64,000 bases of DNA from Tenacibaculum sp. 190524A05c (GTDB lineage: Bacteria; Bacteroidota; Bacteroidia; Flavobacteriales; Flavobacteriaceae): the NCBI RefSeq assembly GCF_964036595.1, contig NZ_OZ038523.1:2300501-2364500 (forward strand). The letters are read 5' to 3'. The translations under genes and the position numbers were made by a program. The notes beneath the pieces are model-generated. The model did not search any database and was not told where the DNA came from. It saw only the letters and a program-made list of their open reading frames with translations. Each line of letters starts with the position of its first letter. Within the stretch, counting starts at the first letter, position 1. Shown here piece after piece: positions 27,299 through 36,740 of this stretch.

Positions 27299-30200
27299 AT
27301 GAGAACACTAATAATAAGTTTATTCTTACTACTTAGTTTTATTGTAGTAGGACAAAATGAAAACCGAAACAAACCCTTTAGCTGGGACAATTCAACCGTA
27401 TATTTTGTAATCCAAGATCGTTTTGAAAACGGAAAAACAAGTAATGACCAGTCTTATGGACGAGGAAAAGATGGAAACGGAAATGATTATGGATTTGATC
27501 AAGTTGGAAATTTCTATGGAGGAGATTTTGTAGGATTAACTCAAAAAATAAACGAAGGATATTTTGATGATTTAGGCGTAAACGCGATATGGTTTTCAGC
27601 ACCATACGAACAAATTCATGGATGGGTTTCTGGAGGACAAAATGGAGAGTTCAGACATTATGCTTACCATGGTTATTATGGATTAGATTGGACAGAGATG
27701 GATGCTAATTTTGGAACTGAAGAAGAATTCAGAGCATTTGTTGACGCTGCTCACGATCATGGTATTCGTTTAGTTATGGATGTTGTGATGAACCATGTTG
27801 GTTACAATACTTTACACGACATGCAAGAATTCAACTTTGGATGTGTAAACGATAGTTGGCGAGGTTGGCGTCCTTCTAATGGCCAAACTTGGGCAAGCAT
27901 ACACGATTTATTTATCAATTATTCGAATAGTTGTAATAATTGGGGGAATTGGTGGTCTGGTAATTGGATTCGCGCAGGTTTACCTAGTTATCCTTCTCCT
28001 GGAGGTGATGAGCTAACACAAACTTTGGCAGGACTACCAGATGTAGTTACAGAAGCAAATAATGAGGTTGGATTACCTCCAATCTTACTAAGAAAATGGT
28101 CTTCTAGTAAATTAGCTCAAGAACAGTCTGAATTAAATGATTTTTTCAATAGAACAGGATATCGTAGAACAGTGAGAAATCACTTCGTAAAGTGGTTAAC
28201 AGATTGGGTTAGAGAATTTGGAATTGACGGTTTTAGAGTTGATACTGAAAAACATGTGGAAGGTGAAGCTTGGAGAATATTAAAAGAACAAGCCGTTATT
28301 GCTTTACAAGACTGGAAAAATAATAATCCAACTAAAAAAATAGATGATTTACCATTTTGGATGGTAGGAGAAAATTTCGGTTATGGATTTGGAAGATCAC
28401 AATATCATATTGATAATGGTTTTGATGGTTTAATAAATTTTGATTTTCAAGGAAGAGCGGGAAATATTAACGATTTAGAAAATATTTACTCTAATTATGC
28501 CAATGCTATTAACTCCGCATCTGACTGGAATGCTCTTAGTTATATTTCTTCTCATGACACTTCTTTATTTGATAGAGGTAATTTAATTAATGGAGGAACT
28601 AGTTTGTTATTAGCTCCTGGATCTGTTCAAATTTTTTATGGTGATGAAACTGGTAGACCTGAGGGTCCTCAAGGTGGTGATCCACAACAAGGAACACGAT
28701 CTTACATGAACTGGAATAACATTAACACCAACATTCAGAATCACTGGCAAAGATTAGGTCAATTTAGAAGAAATCATCTTGCAGTAGGCGGTGGAACGCA
28801 TCAACAATTATCTAGCAGTCCGTATACTTTTTCTAGAACGCTTGAAAATGATAGAGTAATAGTTGTCGTTGGTGCATCAGGAAACACAACCGTCAATGTA
28901 TCTTCTATGTTTCCTAATGGTACAGAATTACGAGATTTTTATACAGAATCTGTTGCTACAGTATCTAATGGTTCGGTAACTTTTAATGCTCATAGCAATG
29001 GAATTATACTTATAGAAGAAACAAACCCTACAAATCGTCCTTCTTTAGCTGTTATGCCAGAAAGTAGTTATGATCCTAACACTATAACTATGACAGCTTC
29101 AGCAAACGATACTGATGACCCTAACCCAACAATTTACTACACTACTAATTTAAATCTTAGTACAGATAATTTAAGTAACTGGAATATATATTCAGGAGAT
29201 GTAACTTTTACAGAAACTGTTGATGTTCAAATCGTCGCTCAAAATTCAAATGGTGAACTATCCTCTGTAGTCACTAGAAAATATTCAATAGGTGAAATAG
29301 ATGGTTTTACACTTTATACATTTTCTGAATGTTCAGAAGTACCAAGAGTTTATTATTGGTTAGAAGAACCAAATGTTTTGCCAGATGTTACTTGGCCAGG
29401 AGTAGAAATGACTCCTTTAGGAGATGGTTGTGAAGGATGGTATAAATATGAATTACCTGGAATATTGAGTACAAACTATATTATTAATCAATGTGGTGGT
29501 CAAACAGAAGATTTGTTTTTAGATAGTCAAATGCCTGTTCCCTGTACCACAGGTAATCAAGCTCCTGAATTAACAATAAATCCTCCTGGTGGTGAATATA
29601 ATCTTGGAGAAACGGTTCAAGTTTCTTTAACCGCAACAGATAGTAATGATCCTAATCCTGTAATTCGATATACATTAGATAATTCCACACCAACAAATAC
29701 GTCACCTATTTATAATGGTCCAATATCAATTACTACTGAAACAACACTAAAAGCTGTTGCTTTTGATTCTGCAGGATTAGCTTCAAATTTGATTTCTGAG
29801 ACTTATACATTTAGTGAACAATCAAATTCTATGACGGTTTACTATAAAGGAGATCTTCCGAATCCAAGTATTTACTTCTGGAATACGAGTCCCGCTTCTT
29901 TAACAACATCTTGGCCTGGTATAAGTATGAATGATATTGGGAATGGTTGGTTCTCTTACACTTTTGAAGGAGTTGAATGTACTAACTTAATTTTCAGTAA
30001 TAATGGCTCGAATCAAACGGCCGATTTACAACGTTGTGGAGATGGTTGGTACTTTAATGGAACTTGGTTTGATGAACAACCAAATTCTAATGATTTAAAA
30101 GTATATTTCAAATCTGATTCCTTTAGTGATCCTGAAATTTATTTCTGGAATACTTCTCCTTCAAACTTCACAACTATATGGCCAGGCGAAAGTATGCAGC

Positions 30201-30658
30201 CTGAAGCTAATGGTTGGTTTAGCTATACTTTTTCTGATACTAATTGTGCAAATGTAATATTCAGCAATAATGGAAATTCACAAACTGCAGATTTATCTAG
30301 ATGTTCTAACGGTTGGTATTATAATGGAACTTGGTATGATTCAGAACCAAATACTTTACAATCTAGGAATACTGAACAGATAACTAATCTTAATCAACCA
30401 GATTTTATTTCTGTATATCCTAATTCAATTAATGAAAATTCGAAAATAAGAATTGGTAATTCTAAGGATAAAACAAATCTAAAAGTTGAATTGATAAGTG
30501 TCTTTGGTACTTCTGAAACTATAATTAATGCTAAAATTGACTCTGGAATGCATGAATTTAAACTTAATGAAATTCAAAGCCGTTTAACCAATGGTATTTA
30601 CTTTGTTCGTATCACTATGAATGGTAAAACCACAGTCAAAAAAATTATTAAAAAGTAA
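27299..30658 (+). CDS. second T9SS-secreted GH13 alpha-amylase
   Basis: 1,119 residues. Signal peptide 1-18. GH13 barrel with DVVMNH, nucleophile Asp315 (IDGFRVDTEKH), Glu358 (VGENFG) and Asp420 (ISSHDTSLF). The barrel differs clearly from its neighbour, so the substrate preference may differ. Downstream are two chitobiase-type modules, one diverged CBM26-like module (YYWLEEPNV..TWPGVEM), two typical CBM26 modules and a T9SS sorting domain nearly identical to that of the first amylase (NSINENSKIRIGNS). The shared tail points to duplication or recombination. Confidence 0.94.
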   Translation: MRTLIISLFLLLSFIVVGQNENRNKPFSWDNSTVYFVIQDRFENGKTSNDQSYGRGKDGNGNDYGFDQVGNFYGGDFVGLTQKINEGYFDDLGVNAIWFSAPYEQIHGWVSGGQNGEFRHYAYHGYYGLDWTEMDANFGTEEEFRAFVDAAHDHGIRLVMDVVMNHVGYNTLHDMQEFNFGCVNDSWRGWRPSNGQTWASIHDLFINYSNSCNNWGNWWSGNWIRAGLPSYPSPGGDELTQTLAGLPDVVTEANNEVGLPPILLRKWSSSKLAQEQSELNDFFNRTGYRRTVRNHFVKWLTDWVREFGIDGFRVDTEKHVEGEAWRILKEQAVIALQDWKNNNPTKKIDDLPFWMVGENFGYGFGRSQYHIDNGFDGLINFDFQGRAGNINDLENIYSNYANAINSASDWNALSYISSHDTSLFDRGNLINGGTSLLLAPGSVQIFYGDETGRPEGPQGGDPQQGTRSYMNWNNINTNIQNHWQRLGQFRRNHLAVGGGTHQQLSSSPYTFSRTLENDRVIVVVGASGNTTVNVSSMFPNGTELRDFYTESVATVSNGSVTFNAHSNGIILIEETNPTNRPSLAVMPESSYDPNTITMTASANDTDDPNPTIYYTTNLNLSTDNLSNWNIYSGDVTFTETVDVQIVAQNSNGELSSVVTRKYSIGEIDGFTLYTFSECSEVPRVYYWLEEPNVLPDVTWPGVEMTPLGDGCEGWYKYELPGILSTNYIINQCGGQTEDLFLDSQMPVPCTTGNQAPELTINPPGGEYNLGETVQVSLTATDSNDPNPVIRYTLDNSTPTNTSPIYNGPISITTETTLKAVAFDSAGLASNLISETYTFSEQSNSMTVYYKGDLPNPSIYFWNTSPASLTTSWPGISMNDIGNGWFSYTFEGVECTNLIFSNNGSNQTADLQRCGDGWYFNGTWFDEQPNSNDLKVYFKSDSFSDPEIYFWNTSPSNFTTIWPGESMQPEANGWFSYTFSDTNCANVIFSNNGNSQTADLSRCSNGWYYNGTWYDSEPNTLQSRNTEQITNLNQPDFISVYPNSINENSKIRIGNSKDKTNLKVELISVFGTSETIINAKIDSGMHEFKLNEIQSRLTNGIYFVRITMNGKTTVKKIIKK

Positions 30659-30665
30659 GTAAACA

Positions 30666-30700
30666 AAACGCCTCTCAAATTGAGAGGCGTTTATTTTATA
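30666..30700. terminator. intrinsic terminator after the second amylase
   Basis: Stem AACGCCTCTCA / TGAGAGGCGTT with small loop and T-rich tail; also suits the convergent VOC gene. Confidence 0.85.
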
Positions 30701-31079
30701 CATGTTGGTCAATTAAAATTGTATTTCCATCAGGGTCAAAAAACACTATGCTTGCAGGACCACTTGTTGTTTCATCAGCTTCCTTTTCTAATTTTATATG
30801 ATTTTCTTTTAAATGTTTTTGGATACTTCTCACATCATCAAATTCTTCTAAAGCATTCGCATTTTCATCCCAACCTGGATTAAACGTTAAAATATTATTT
30901 TCAAACATTCCTTGAAATAATCCAATTAGTGAATTTCCATTCTTCATAATTAAGTAATTATGTTCTATTGTTCCTGCAAAATTGGTAAATCCTAAAGTTT
31001 CATAAAACTCTTTAGATTTTTGTAAACTCTTTACAGCTAAACTTATTGAGAAGGCTCCTAATTTCATGATAAGATTCAT
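30696..31079 (-). CDS. VOC (glyoxalase/bleomycin-resistance fold) family protein
   Basis: 127 residues. It begins KLGAFSISLAVKSLQKSKEFYETLGF, the first VOC beta-alpha-beta motif, and ends SIVFFDPDGNTILIDQH, the second metal-side motif. The family binds a divalent metal and includes lyases and dioxygenases. The substrate cannot be told. Confidence 0.88.
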   Translation of the reverse strand: MNLIMKLGAFSISLAVKSLQKSKEFYETLGFTNFAGTIEHNYLIMKNGNSLIGLFQGMFENNILTFNPGWDENANALEEFDDVRSIQKHLKENHIKLEKEADETTSGPASIVFFDPDGNTILIDQHV

Positions 31080-31127
31080 TTGGTTAACTCTTTCAAGTTA
31101 CAACATTAACCCCAGAAAATGAGCGAA

Positions 31128-31790
31128 TCAAGAATTTAATCGATTACGAGAAATGTTTTTAATTAAGGCTCTCATCAGAAAATAATACGCTGTATTATAT
31201 AAAACAACACTCAAAATAATATAAAACAAAGAAGTTCCTGCTATTTTCTTAGAACCAGATAACGCATCTGAAAGAATGAAGATTCCTATAGAAATAATCA
31301 TTTCTTTATTCCCGAATTTCATTCCTTTGGTTGTAAGTAATGAAAACGAAGTTGAGAGTAATAATACGAGTCCAAGTGTTGTTGCAATCGATAAATAATA
31401 AAAAATCGAATCGGTGTATAGCAAATATAAAATTACGCCAAACATGGCAGTTGTTATTGCAAAAGCAATTAAGAGTATTGTTTTGTCAATCTTAGTATTT
31501 ATATCGAATATAAGTTTTGTCCAGGATAATCTAAGTCCGATTAAACTCAGCATTCCAATTAAAGTATAATCATCAAGAGAAAACAGGAAACCTGTACTCA
31601 CAATAAAAAACGATAAAACCCAAAAACTAAAAGGAACATCTTTTATTGAGTAATAACCGTATAATACAATAGAAATTAAACTTAAGGAACGAGGTAACCA
31701 TAAAGCCTCTTTAAAATCAAGCATTATAATGGAAACATCCATTATACTCAGTAATATAAATAAAGCAAGAAATAATTGCTTTAAACGCAT
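31128..31790 (-). CDS. YhhN-like integral membrane protein
   Basis: About 220 residues from the ATG at 31790 (MRLKQLFLALFILLSIMD), with seven or eight hydrophobic helices. IGIFILSDALSGSKKI matches the SD-containing motif of YhhN/TMEM86 (lysoplasmalogenase) proteins. I prefer this start because a TATCTTTG box at 31819-31826 lies inside the longer open frame that begins at 31841. Enzyme activity is not shown. Confidence 0.68.
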   Translation of the reverse strand: MRLKQLFLALFILLSIMDVSIIMLDFKEALWLPRSLSLISIVLYGYYSIKDVPFSFWVLSFFIVSTGFLFSLDDYTLIGMLSLIGLRLSWTKLIFDINTKIDKTILLIAFAITTAMFGVILYLLYTDSIFYYLSIATTLGLVLLLSTSFSLLTTKGMKFGNKEMIISIGIFILSDALSGSKKIAGTSLFYIILSVVLYNTAYYFLMRALIKNISRNRLNS

Positions 31791-31818
31791 TGTAAGGGAT
31801 ATTTGTGGGGTGATCGGG

Positions 31819-31826
31819 CAAAGATA
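31819..31826 (-). promoter_or_regulatory. -7 box of the YhhN-like gene
   Basis: TATCTTTG on the minus strand, 28 bp before the ATG at 31790; decides the start of that gene. Confidence 0.55.
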
Positions 31827-31828
31827 TG

Positions 31829-31856
31829 AAAAATCCCACACGACGGTGTAGGATTT
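31829..31856 (-). terminator. terminator after the DUF4349 gene
   Basis: On the minus strand AAATCC-x-ACAC pairs with GTGT-x-GGATTT (one mismatch), followed by a short T-run. It sits right before the next promoter. Confidence 0.7.
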
Positions 31857-31873
31857 AACTTTTCACTCTTTAA

Positions 31874-32731
31874 TTATGCTCTTTTCCTCTTTCTACATAA
31901 CAAAATTCCCACAAGAATTAACACCAGTATTGACCAAGAATGGACAAGAACTAACACTAAATTTTCTAATAACCCCAAACCGAATAGCAATCCTTCTTTA
32001 CTTTTAGTCCAGAATGTATCTCGTTGTACTATTTCATCTTTATACTTAATTTCTTCATAGAGAATAACATCTATAGAACTAAAAGCGATACGATTTGATA
32101 AATATTTCAGTCTACCCTGAGCAGCTTCAATTTCTTCTTGAATACTTCCCAATTTTTCTTCCGTATAGATTACGTCCTCAACAGTTTTTGCCTTTTTACG
32201 CAAAACATTTTCATAGCGTTCCTTTACTTGTAGTTTTGTCTCTAATCTTGAAGATACGTCTACAAACTGTTCGGTAACATCTTGTGTATTCACAGTTTCT
32301 TGATCAATGACATCAGCATAAGCACTTATACTATCTAACAACACGTCAAAATATTCTTTAGGTACTTTAATCTTAAAGTTGTTTTCTTTTTGATATGAAT
32401 TATTCACATACTTTAGGTTTGCTACATACGCATTGAATTTCCCTGTTATTACTTTAATTCGCTTAGTTGTTTCTTTTACATCCTTAACTTTTAGTTTTAA
32501 AGTTCCTGATTTAATTATTTTTAATTGATCAATTTTATTATTCGGTGTAATTCTATTTTTATTTCCATCTGTCTTTACATCTTTACTTGGCAACGCATTA
32601 GAAATATCGTAAACCTCAGATACAGAAATATTCTCTTTATATTCTGATGATTGATTACAAGAAATGAACCCTAAAAAAAGCATTAATGCAATTAAAATTT
32701 TAATTTGAATTTCATTTAAATAAACTTTCAT
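31874..32731 (-). CDS. DUF4349 lipoprotein
   Basis: About 285 residues from the ATG at 32731. SPII signal (LMLFLGFISC). The DUF4349 pattern is present: IKSGTLKLKVKDVKETT, VPKEYFDVLLDSI, QDVTEQFVDVSSRLETK, EEIEAAQGRLKYLSNRIAFSSI, with a coiled coil in the middle and a C-terminal membrane helix followed by RKRKRA. The internal start is chosen since it gives a lipoprotein signal and lies downstream of a -7 box; the frame is open to 32863. Function unknown. Confidence 0.85.
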   Translation of the reverse strand: MKVYLNEIQIKILIALMLFLGFISCNQSSEYKENISVSEVYDISNALPSKDVKTDGNKNRITPNNKIDQLKIIKSGTLKLKVKDVKETTKRIKVITGKFNAYVANLKYVNNSYQKENNFKIKVPKEYFDVLLDSISAYADVIDQETVNTQDVTEQFVDVSSRLETKLQVKERYENVLRKKAKTVEDVIYTEEKLGSIQEEIEAAQGRLKYLSNRIAFSSIDVILYEEIKYKDEIVQRDTFWTKSKEGLLFGLGLLENLVLVLVHSWSILVLILVGILLCRKRKRA

Positions 32732-32757
32732 AATTTTATATTTACTAATTCTGGTGT

Positions 32758-32765
32758 CAAACTTA
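32758..32765 (-). promoter_or_regulatory. -7 box of the DUF4349 gene
   Basis: TAAGTTTG on the minus strand, 26 bp before the ATG at 32731. Confidence 0.5.
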
Positions 32766-32786
32766 TTTTTACAGTTGAACATAGGA

Positions 32787-32816
32787 TTGTAAAACACTTG
32801 TAAAAGCTTTGTAAAA
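32787..32816 (+). repeat. three TTGTAAAA direct repeats at 11-bp period
   Basis: TTGTAAAA occurs at 32787, 32798 and 32809, exactly 11 bp apart, so on one helix face. It lies in the divergent region between the DUF4349 gene and the gene starting at 32841. Likely a binding site array for a regulator. Confidence 0.55.
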
Positions 32817-32840
32817 CGATTTACAGAAAAACTCAATAAA

Positions 32841-33731
32841 TTGTCTTTGGAAAAAACCGACATTTTTCACTTTGAATTACTTAAGAAAGAAATCGTAAGT
32901 ACTTTTTTAAAAACTCATAGTGCTCCAAAAACTATTGAAGAATGGAAGGGCGAAAGCATCATACTATTTCAAGAGGATTTATTTGATAAGGTTAAAGGAA
33001 AGGTGAGTGAAAAATGGTTTTATACGTACTGTAAAAACTCCACTGACAAATTACCTCGAATTGATATTCTAAATTTATTGAGTCGTTATGTTGGTTATGA
33101 AAATTGGAATGATTTTGTAAATCAACATCAAAAATCTATTCCAAAGAAAAATAGTTATGCGAAAATAGGAGCTTTAATACTTGTAGTTTGTTTAATCGTT
33201 TGGAATTTGATTAAACCAAATAATGAATACGTTTTTTGTTTTGTTGACCAAATCACTGATGCTCCTATCACTAAAACAAGTTTAGATATCAAGATGCTTT
33301 CTTTACATGAATCGCCTATTTATTTTAAGACAGATTCAACAGGATGTTTTCGATATTCAACTTCTGAAAAACAAATTACCTTTGTAGTCTCTTCTCCATA
33401 TCACAAAACCGATACAATAAAAAGATCGTTTTCATCTAACAATAACAATACAGTCAGAATTGCCTCGGATGATTATTCTTTAATGTTAGATTATTATGCC
33501 AACAATAATGTTCAAGAATGGAAGGCACATAAAGCAAAACTTGACAATTTAATTGATCCCAATGCGGAGATTTATCGTTTTTATAGAAACCGATTAGGTG
33601 TCGAGATTTATTCTAAGATGAGTTTCATTCAACTTATTTCTACGCCAACAAAGAGTTTACAACGTATTAAAATATTAGATAAATCCATTAGAAATGGAAA
33701 GATTGTAAAGCTTAAATTTATTGTAAAATGA
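32841..33731 (+). CDS. unknown single-pass membrane protein
   Basis: 296 residues from a TTG; a second TTG two codons on is equally possible and no ATG is near. The N-terminal about 95 residues (SEKWFYTYCKN, LPRIDILNLLSRYVGYENW) look like a small helical regulator-type domain seen in flavobacterial proteins. One membrane helix follows at about 113-130 (IGALILVVCLIVWNLI), then a beta-rich part. Overlaps the next gene by 4 bp (ATGA). Function unknown. Confidence 0.7.
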   Translation: MSLEKTDIFHFELLKKEIVSTFLKTHSAPKTIEEWKGESIILFQEDLFDKVKGKVSEKWFYTYCKNSTDKLPRIDILNLLSRYVGYENWNDFVNQHQKSIPKKNSYAKIGALILVVCLIVWNLIKPNNEYVFCFVDQITDAPITKTSLDIKMLSLHESPIYFKTDSTGCFRYSTSEKQITFVVSSPYHKTDTIKRSFSSNNNNTVRIASDDYSLMLDYYANNNVQEWKAHKAKLDNLIDPNAEIYRFYRNRLGVEIYSKMSFIQLISTPTKSLQRIKILDKSIRNGKIVKLKFIVK

Positions 33732-34195
33732 AAAGATTGATTTACATAATCGTGGTTTTATTGATTTCGTCTTGCGCGAATTCTCCATCTATGGATAAAA
33801 AAAGTACTTCAGAGGAAATTCTATTCGAAGCATCTGATTCTAAAATGGAAGACAGCTCTATTTTAAAAGAGAAACTGACGACATATTTTGACCTATTGAA
33901 ATTAAAAGAGAAACATCCAGATTTTGCAAAAGATCTCAACTCACAATTACAAAATCTATCTCAAAACAAAATAATTGAAGTCAAAAATTTAGAAGCTAGT
34001 TCTATCGAAAACATAAGCATTTCAAATAACGTTTTAAAAGTTTCCGACTCAATTGAAAGGATCAAAATTACTTATAATATTATGCATAAGGATAGCACCA
34101 TAAAGGATTCGATTTTTGCTTATAAAACGAGTAATGAAATTATAATAGATGGATATCCAGTGAAATCATTTGATATTAAATTTGCAAAAGAATAA
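33728..34195 (+). CDS. small unknown lipoprotein
   Basis: 155 residues. SPII signal (LLISSC, Cys16). The mature part is charged with no recognised family. The ATGA overlap with the upstream gene indicates a two-gene operon and probably a common function at the envelope. Confidence 0.7.
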   Translation: MKRLIYIIVVLLISSCANSPSMDKKSTSEEILFEASDSKMEDSSILKEKLTTYFDLLKLKEKHPDFAKDLNSQLQNLSQNKIIEVKNLEASSIENISISNNVLKVSDSIERIKITYNIMHKDSTIKDSIFAYKTSNEIIIDGYPVKSFDIKFAKE

Positions 34196-34201
34196 CCATT
34201 A

Positions 34202-35413
34202 TTATTTATTCTTTTTAAGCTTAAACAACTTCTTGTAGGTTAAACATCTCCAAACCCATTCCAAAGGACCAAAATGAAAATACGTTAACCAAATTCTACT
34301 TAAAATAACCTGTGCCATAAATACAAGTATAGCCGTTAAAAAAGTTTGAGTTGGACTCATAGTTTCATATAAACCAAAACCAATAGATGAAAACAGAATC
34401 AATCCGATAAAACTGTGCATTAAATAATTCGTTAAGGCCATTTTTCCAACATATTGTAATGGATTTAATAACGATTTTAATTTAGTATTGTACCATAACC
34501 AACCAATTATCCATAGATAAAATAATCCCATGATTACATCTGAAATCACCATGAGTTTGATAAAAAGCTGACGAGCAAAATCAATTTTATATACATCTAA
34601 TTTTACAATAACATACAAGAATAAAATTCTATATAAATTAGATAGTATTGTAATGATGATAACAGGTTTCTTAATTTTTAATATGAAGATATCTAAAGAC
34701 TCATATATCTTGTTTTTCCCAAGATAAGTTCCTAACAAAAACATTGATAATGCGATTGGAGCTAAAAATCCAACAAGCATTGGGAAATTCGATAAGTACT
34801 CTAATATTCTAAGCTTTAAACCTTCAAAGTAAGAACCGTTTACAATTATTTCTTTTACTGTTTCGCCAGTATAACCTTCTAAATAGACTCCAGGATTGTA
34901 TCCAATAAAACCGGATAATTGCTCAAATACGTTATCATAAAAAGGAAACACTAAAAAGAAAAGCGATAATCCTAAGATTAATTTATTGGATTTAGTAATT
35001 AAAAAAACTGCCAATAAACCTAACAGAGCATACATATTCAATACGTCTCCAGACCAAAGAAGTAAAATATGTAAAACACCAAATAGGAATAGAAAAAACA
35101 TTCGTCTAAAAAAGAAGGCCTTACTAAGTTTTCCTTTTTCCGATAATTTTACTGCTTGCATTGAAATTCCTAACCCAAATAACAGTGAGAATATTGGAAA
35201 AAATTTAGTGTAGAAGAACAGCTGTAGTATCTTTTGTATAGCAATATCTAAACTAGACGTCCATTGTTTAGCAAACTCATCTTGATTCAAAAAAGTAGAG
35301 TTCATAATTACAATGTTTACCACAAAGATTCCTAAAATAGCGAATCCTCTATACACGTCGAGTAACTCAATTCTTTTAGTAGTAATAGCAGTTTTTTGAT
35401 TATTTGATTCCAT
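34202..35413 (-). CDS. DUF418 family membrane protein
   Basis: 403 residues, about ten membrane helices. It starts RIELLDVYRGFAILGIFVVNI, the DUF418/acyltransferase-3-like opening, and ends with LSRIWLTYFHFGPLEWVWRCLTY, the DUF418 signature. Function unknown. Convergent with the lipoprotein gene, 6 bp apart. Confidence 0.88.
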   Translation of the reverse strand: MESNNQKTAITTKRIELLDVYRGFAILGIFVVNIVIMNSTFLNQDEFAKQWTSSLDIAIQKILQLFFYTKFFPIFSLLFGLGISMQAVKLSEKGKLSKAFFFRRMFFLFLFGVLHILLLWSGDVLNMYALLGLLAVFLITKSNKLILGLSLFFLVFPFYDNVFEQLSGFIGYNPGVYLEGYTGETVKEIIVNGSYFEGLKLRILEYLSNFPMLVGFLAPIALSMFLLGTYLGKNKIYESLDIFILKIKKPVIIITILSNLYRILFLYVIVKLDVYKIDFARQLFIKLMVISDVIMGLFYLWIIGWLWYNTKLKSLLNPLQYVGKMALTNYLMHSFIGLILFSSIGFGLYETMSPTQTFLTAILVFMAQVILSRIWLTYFHFGPLEWVWRCLTYKKLFKLKKNK

Positions 35414-35441
35414 TAAGGTATTACTTGTTTTTTGGCATAAA

Positions 35442-35473
35442 AAAATCCTACACTCTTTTAAGTATAGGATTTT
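35442..35473 (-). terminator. terminator of the sucA-odhB operon
   Basis: AAAATCCTA pairs with TAGGATTTT (extended inward with one mismatch); T-run on the minus strand, 27 bp after the odhB stop. Confidence 0.8.
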
Positions 35474-35499
35474 AATTTATATTCTTTTCATGTAAAAAA

Positions 35500-36708
35500 T
35501 TACATTTCTAAAGCTTTCTTAGGATTTCCTCCCATAAGTAGCTCTACAGGGTTTTCTAATGCTTCTTTAACAGCAACTAAGAAACCTACAGATTCTTTAC
35601 CATCAATAATTCTGTGGTCATATGATAAAGCTACATACATAATTGGTTGAATAACCACTTCTCCATTAACAGCCATTGGACGGTTAACAATATTGTGCAT
35701 TCCTAAAATTGCACTTTGTGGAGGATTGATAATTGGAGTGGATAACATAGAACCGAATACACCACCATTAGTAATTGTGAATGTTCCTCCAGTCATTTCA
35801 TCAACAGTAATCTGGCCTTCACGAGCTCTAATCGCTAAACGCTTTACTTCACTCTCAACACCTCTAAACGTTAAGTTTTCAGCATTTCTAATTACTGGTA
35901 CCATTAATCCTTTTGGCCCAGAAACTGCGATTGAAATATCTTGGAAATCATAAGATATCATTTCCTTTCCATCAATCATTGAGTTTACAGCTGGATACAT
36001 TTGTAATGCACGCACACAAGCTAATGTAAAGAAACTCATGAATCCTAAACCAACACCATGTTTAGCTTTAAAGTCTTCTTTATACTCTTTACGTAAATCA
36101 AAAATTGGTTGCATGTTAACTTCGTTGAACGTAGTTAACATTGCAGTTTCATTTTTTACAGCAACTAAACGCTCGGCAACTTTTCTACGTAACATAGAAA
36201 GCTTTTTACGCTCAGAACCACGAGATCCCATTCCTGGAGTTCCCATAGATGGAACAGCTTGTACAGCATCGTCTTTAGTAACTCTACCGTCTTTTCCTGT
36301 TCCTTTAATATCTGAAGCACTCATTCCCTTTTCAGCTAAAATTTTCTTAGCTGCTGGAGAAGCTGTTCCTGTTGCATAAGTTTCCTTAGCTGGTTCAGCT
36401 TTTGGAGCTTCTTTTTTCTCTTCAGTTTTTGGAGCTTCTTTCTTCTCTTCTCCTCCTTCTGGTTTTGCAGCACTCATATCAATATGACATACTACAGCAC
36501 CAACTGCTACTGCATCTCCTTCCTCTGCTTTTAAAGTGATAATTCCGCTTTCTTCCGCAGGTAATTCTAACGTAGCTTTGTCAGAATCAACTTCTGCAAT
36601 TGGTTGATCTTTCTCTACATAATCACCATCTTCAACTAACCAAGTTGCTATTTCTACTTCTGTAATTGATTCCCCCGGAGAAGGAACTTTCATTTCTAAA
36701 ACACTCAT
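35500..36708 (-). CDS. odhB: 2-oxoglutarate dehydrogenase E2 (dihydrolipoyl succinyltransferase)
   Basis: 402 residues. Lipoyl domain 1-77 with lipoylated Lys44 in [11 protein letters not shown]; Ala/Pro/Glu/Lys-rich linker; E1/E3-binding domain ([20 protein letters not shown], about 115-150); catalytic domain about 170-402 with [15 protein letters not shown] holding the catalytic His. It transfers the succinyl group to CoA in the TCA cycle. It lies 32 bp after sucA in one operon. Confidence 0.95.
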   Translation of the reverse strand: MSVLEMKVPSPGESITEVEIATWLVEDGDYVEKDQPIAEVDSDKATLELPAEESGIITLKAEEGDAVAVGAVVCHIDMSAAKPEGGEEKKEAPKTEEKKEAPKAEPAKETYATGTASPAAKKILAEKGMSASDIKGTGKDGRVTKDDAVQAVPSMGTPGMGSRGSERKKLSMLRRKVAERLVAVKNETAMLTTFNEVNMQPIFDLRKEYKEDFKAKHGVGLGFMSFFTLACVRALQMYPAVNSMIDGKEMISYDFQDISIAVSGPKGLMVPVIRNAENLTFRGVESEVKRLAIRAREGQITVDEMTGGTFTITNGGVFGSMLSTPIINPPQSAILGMHNIVNRPMAVNGEVVIQPIMYVALSYDHRIIDGKESVGFLVAVKEALENPVELLMGGNPKKALEM

Positions 36709-36740
36709 ATTTTCTTTTTTTTCTGAGTTTATTTTATTCT

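Noticed and set aside
32529..32536. TTGATCAA as another FNR-type box
   Set aside because: It has no spacer between half-sites and lies inside the DUF4349 coding region.
32732..32863. Longer N-terminus for the DUF4349 gene
   Set aside because: It would overlap the divergent gene and the phased repeats and would mask the lipoprotein signal.
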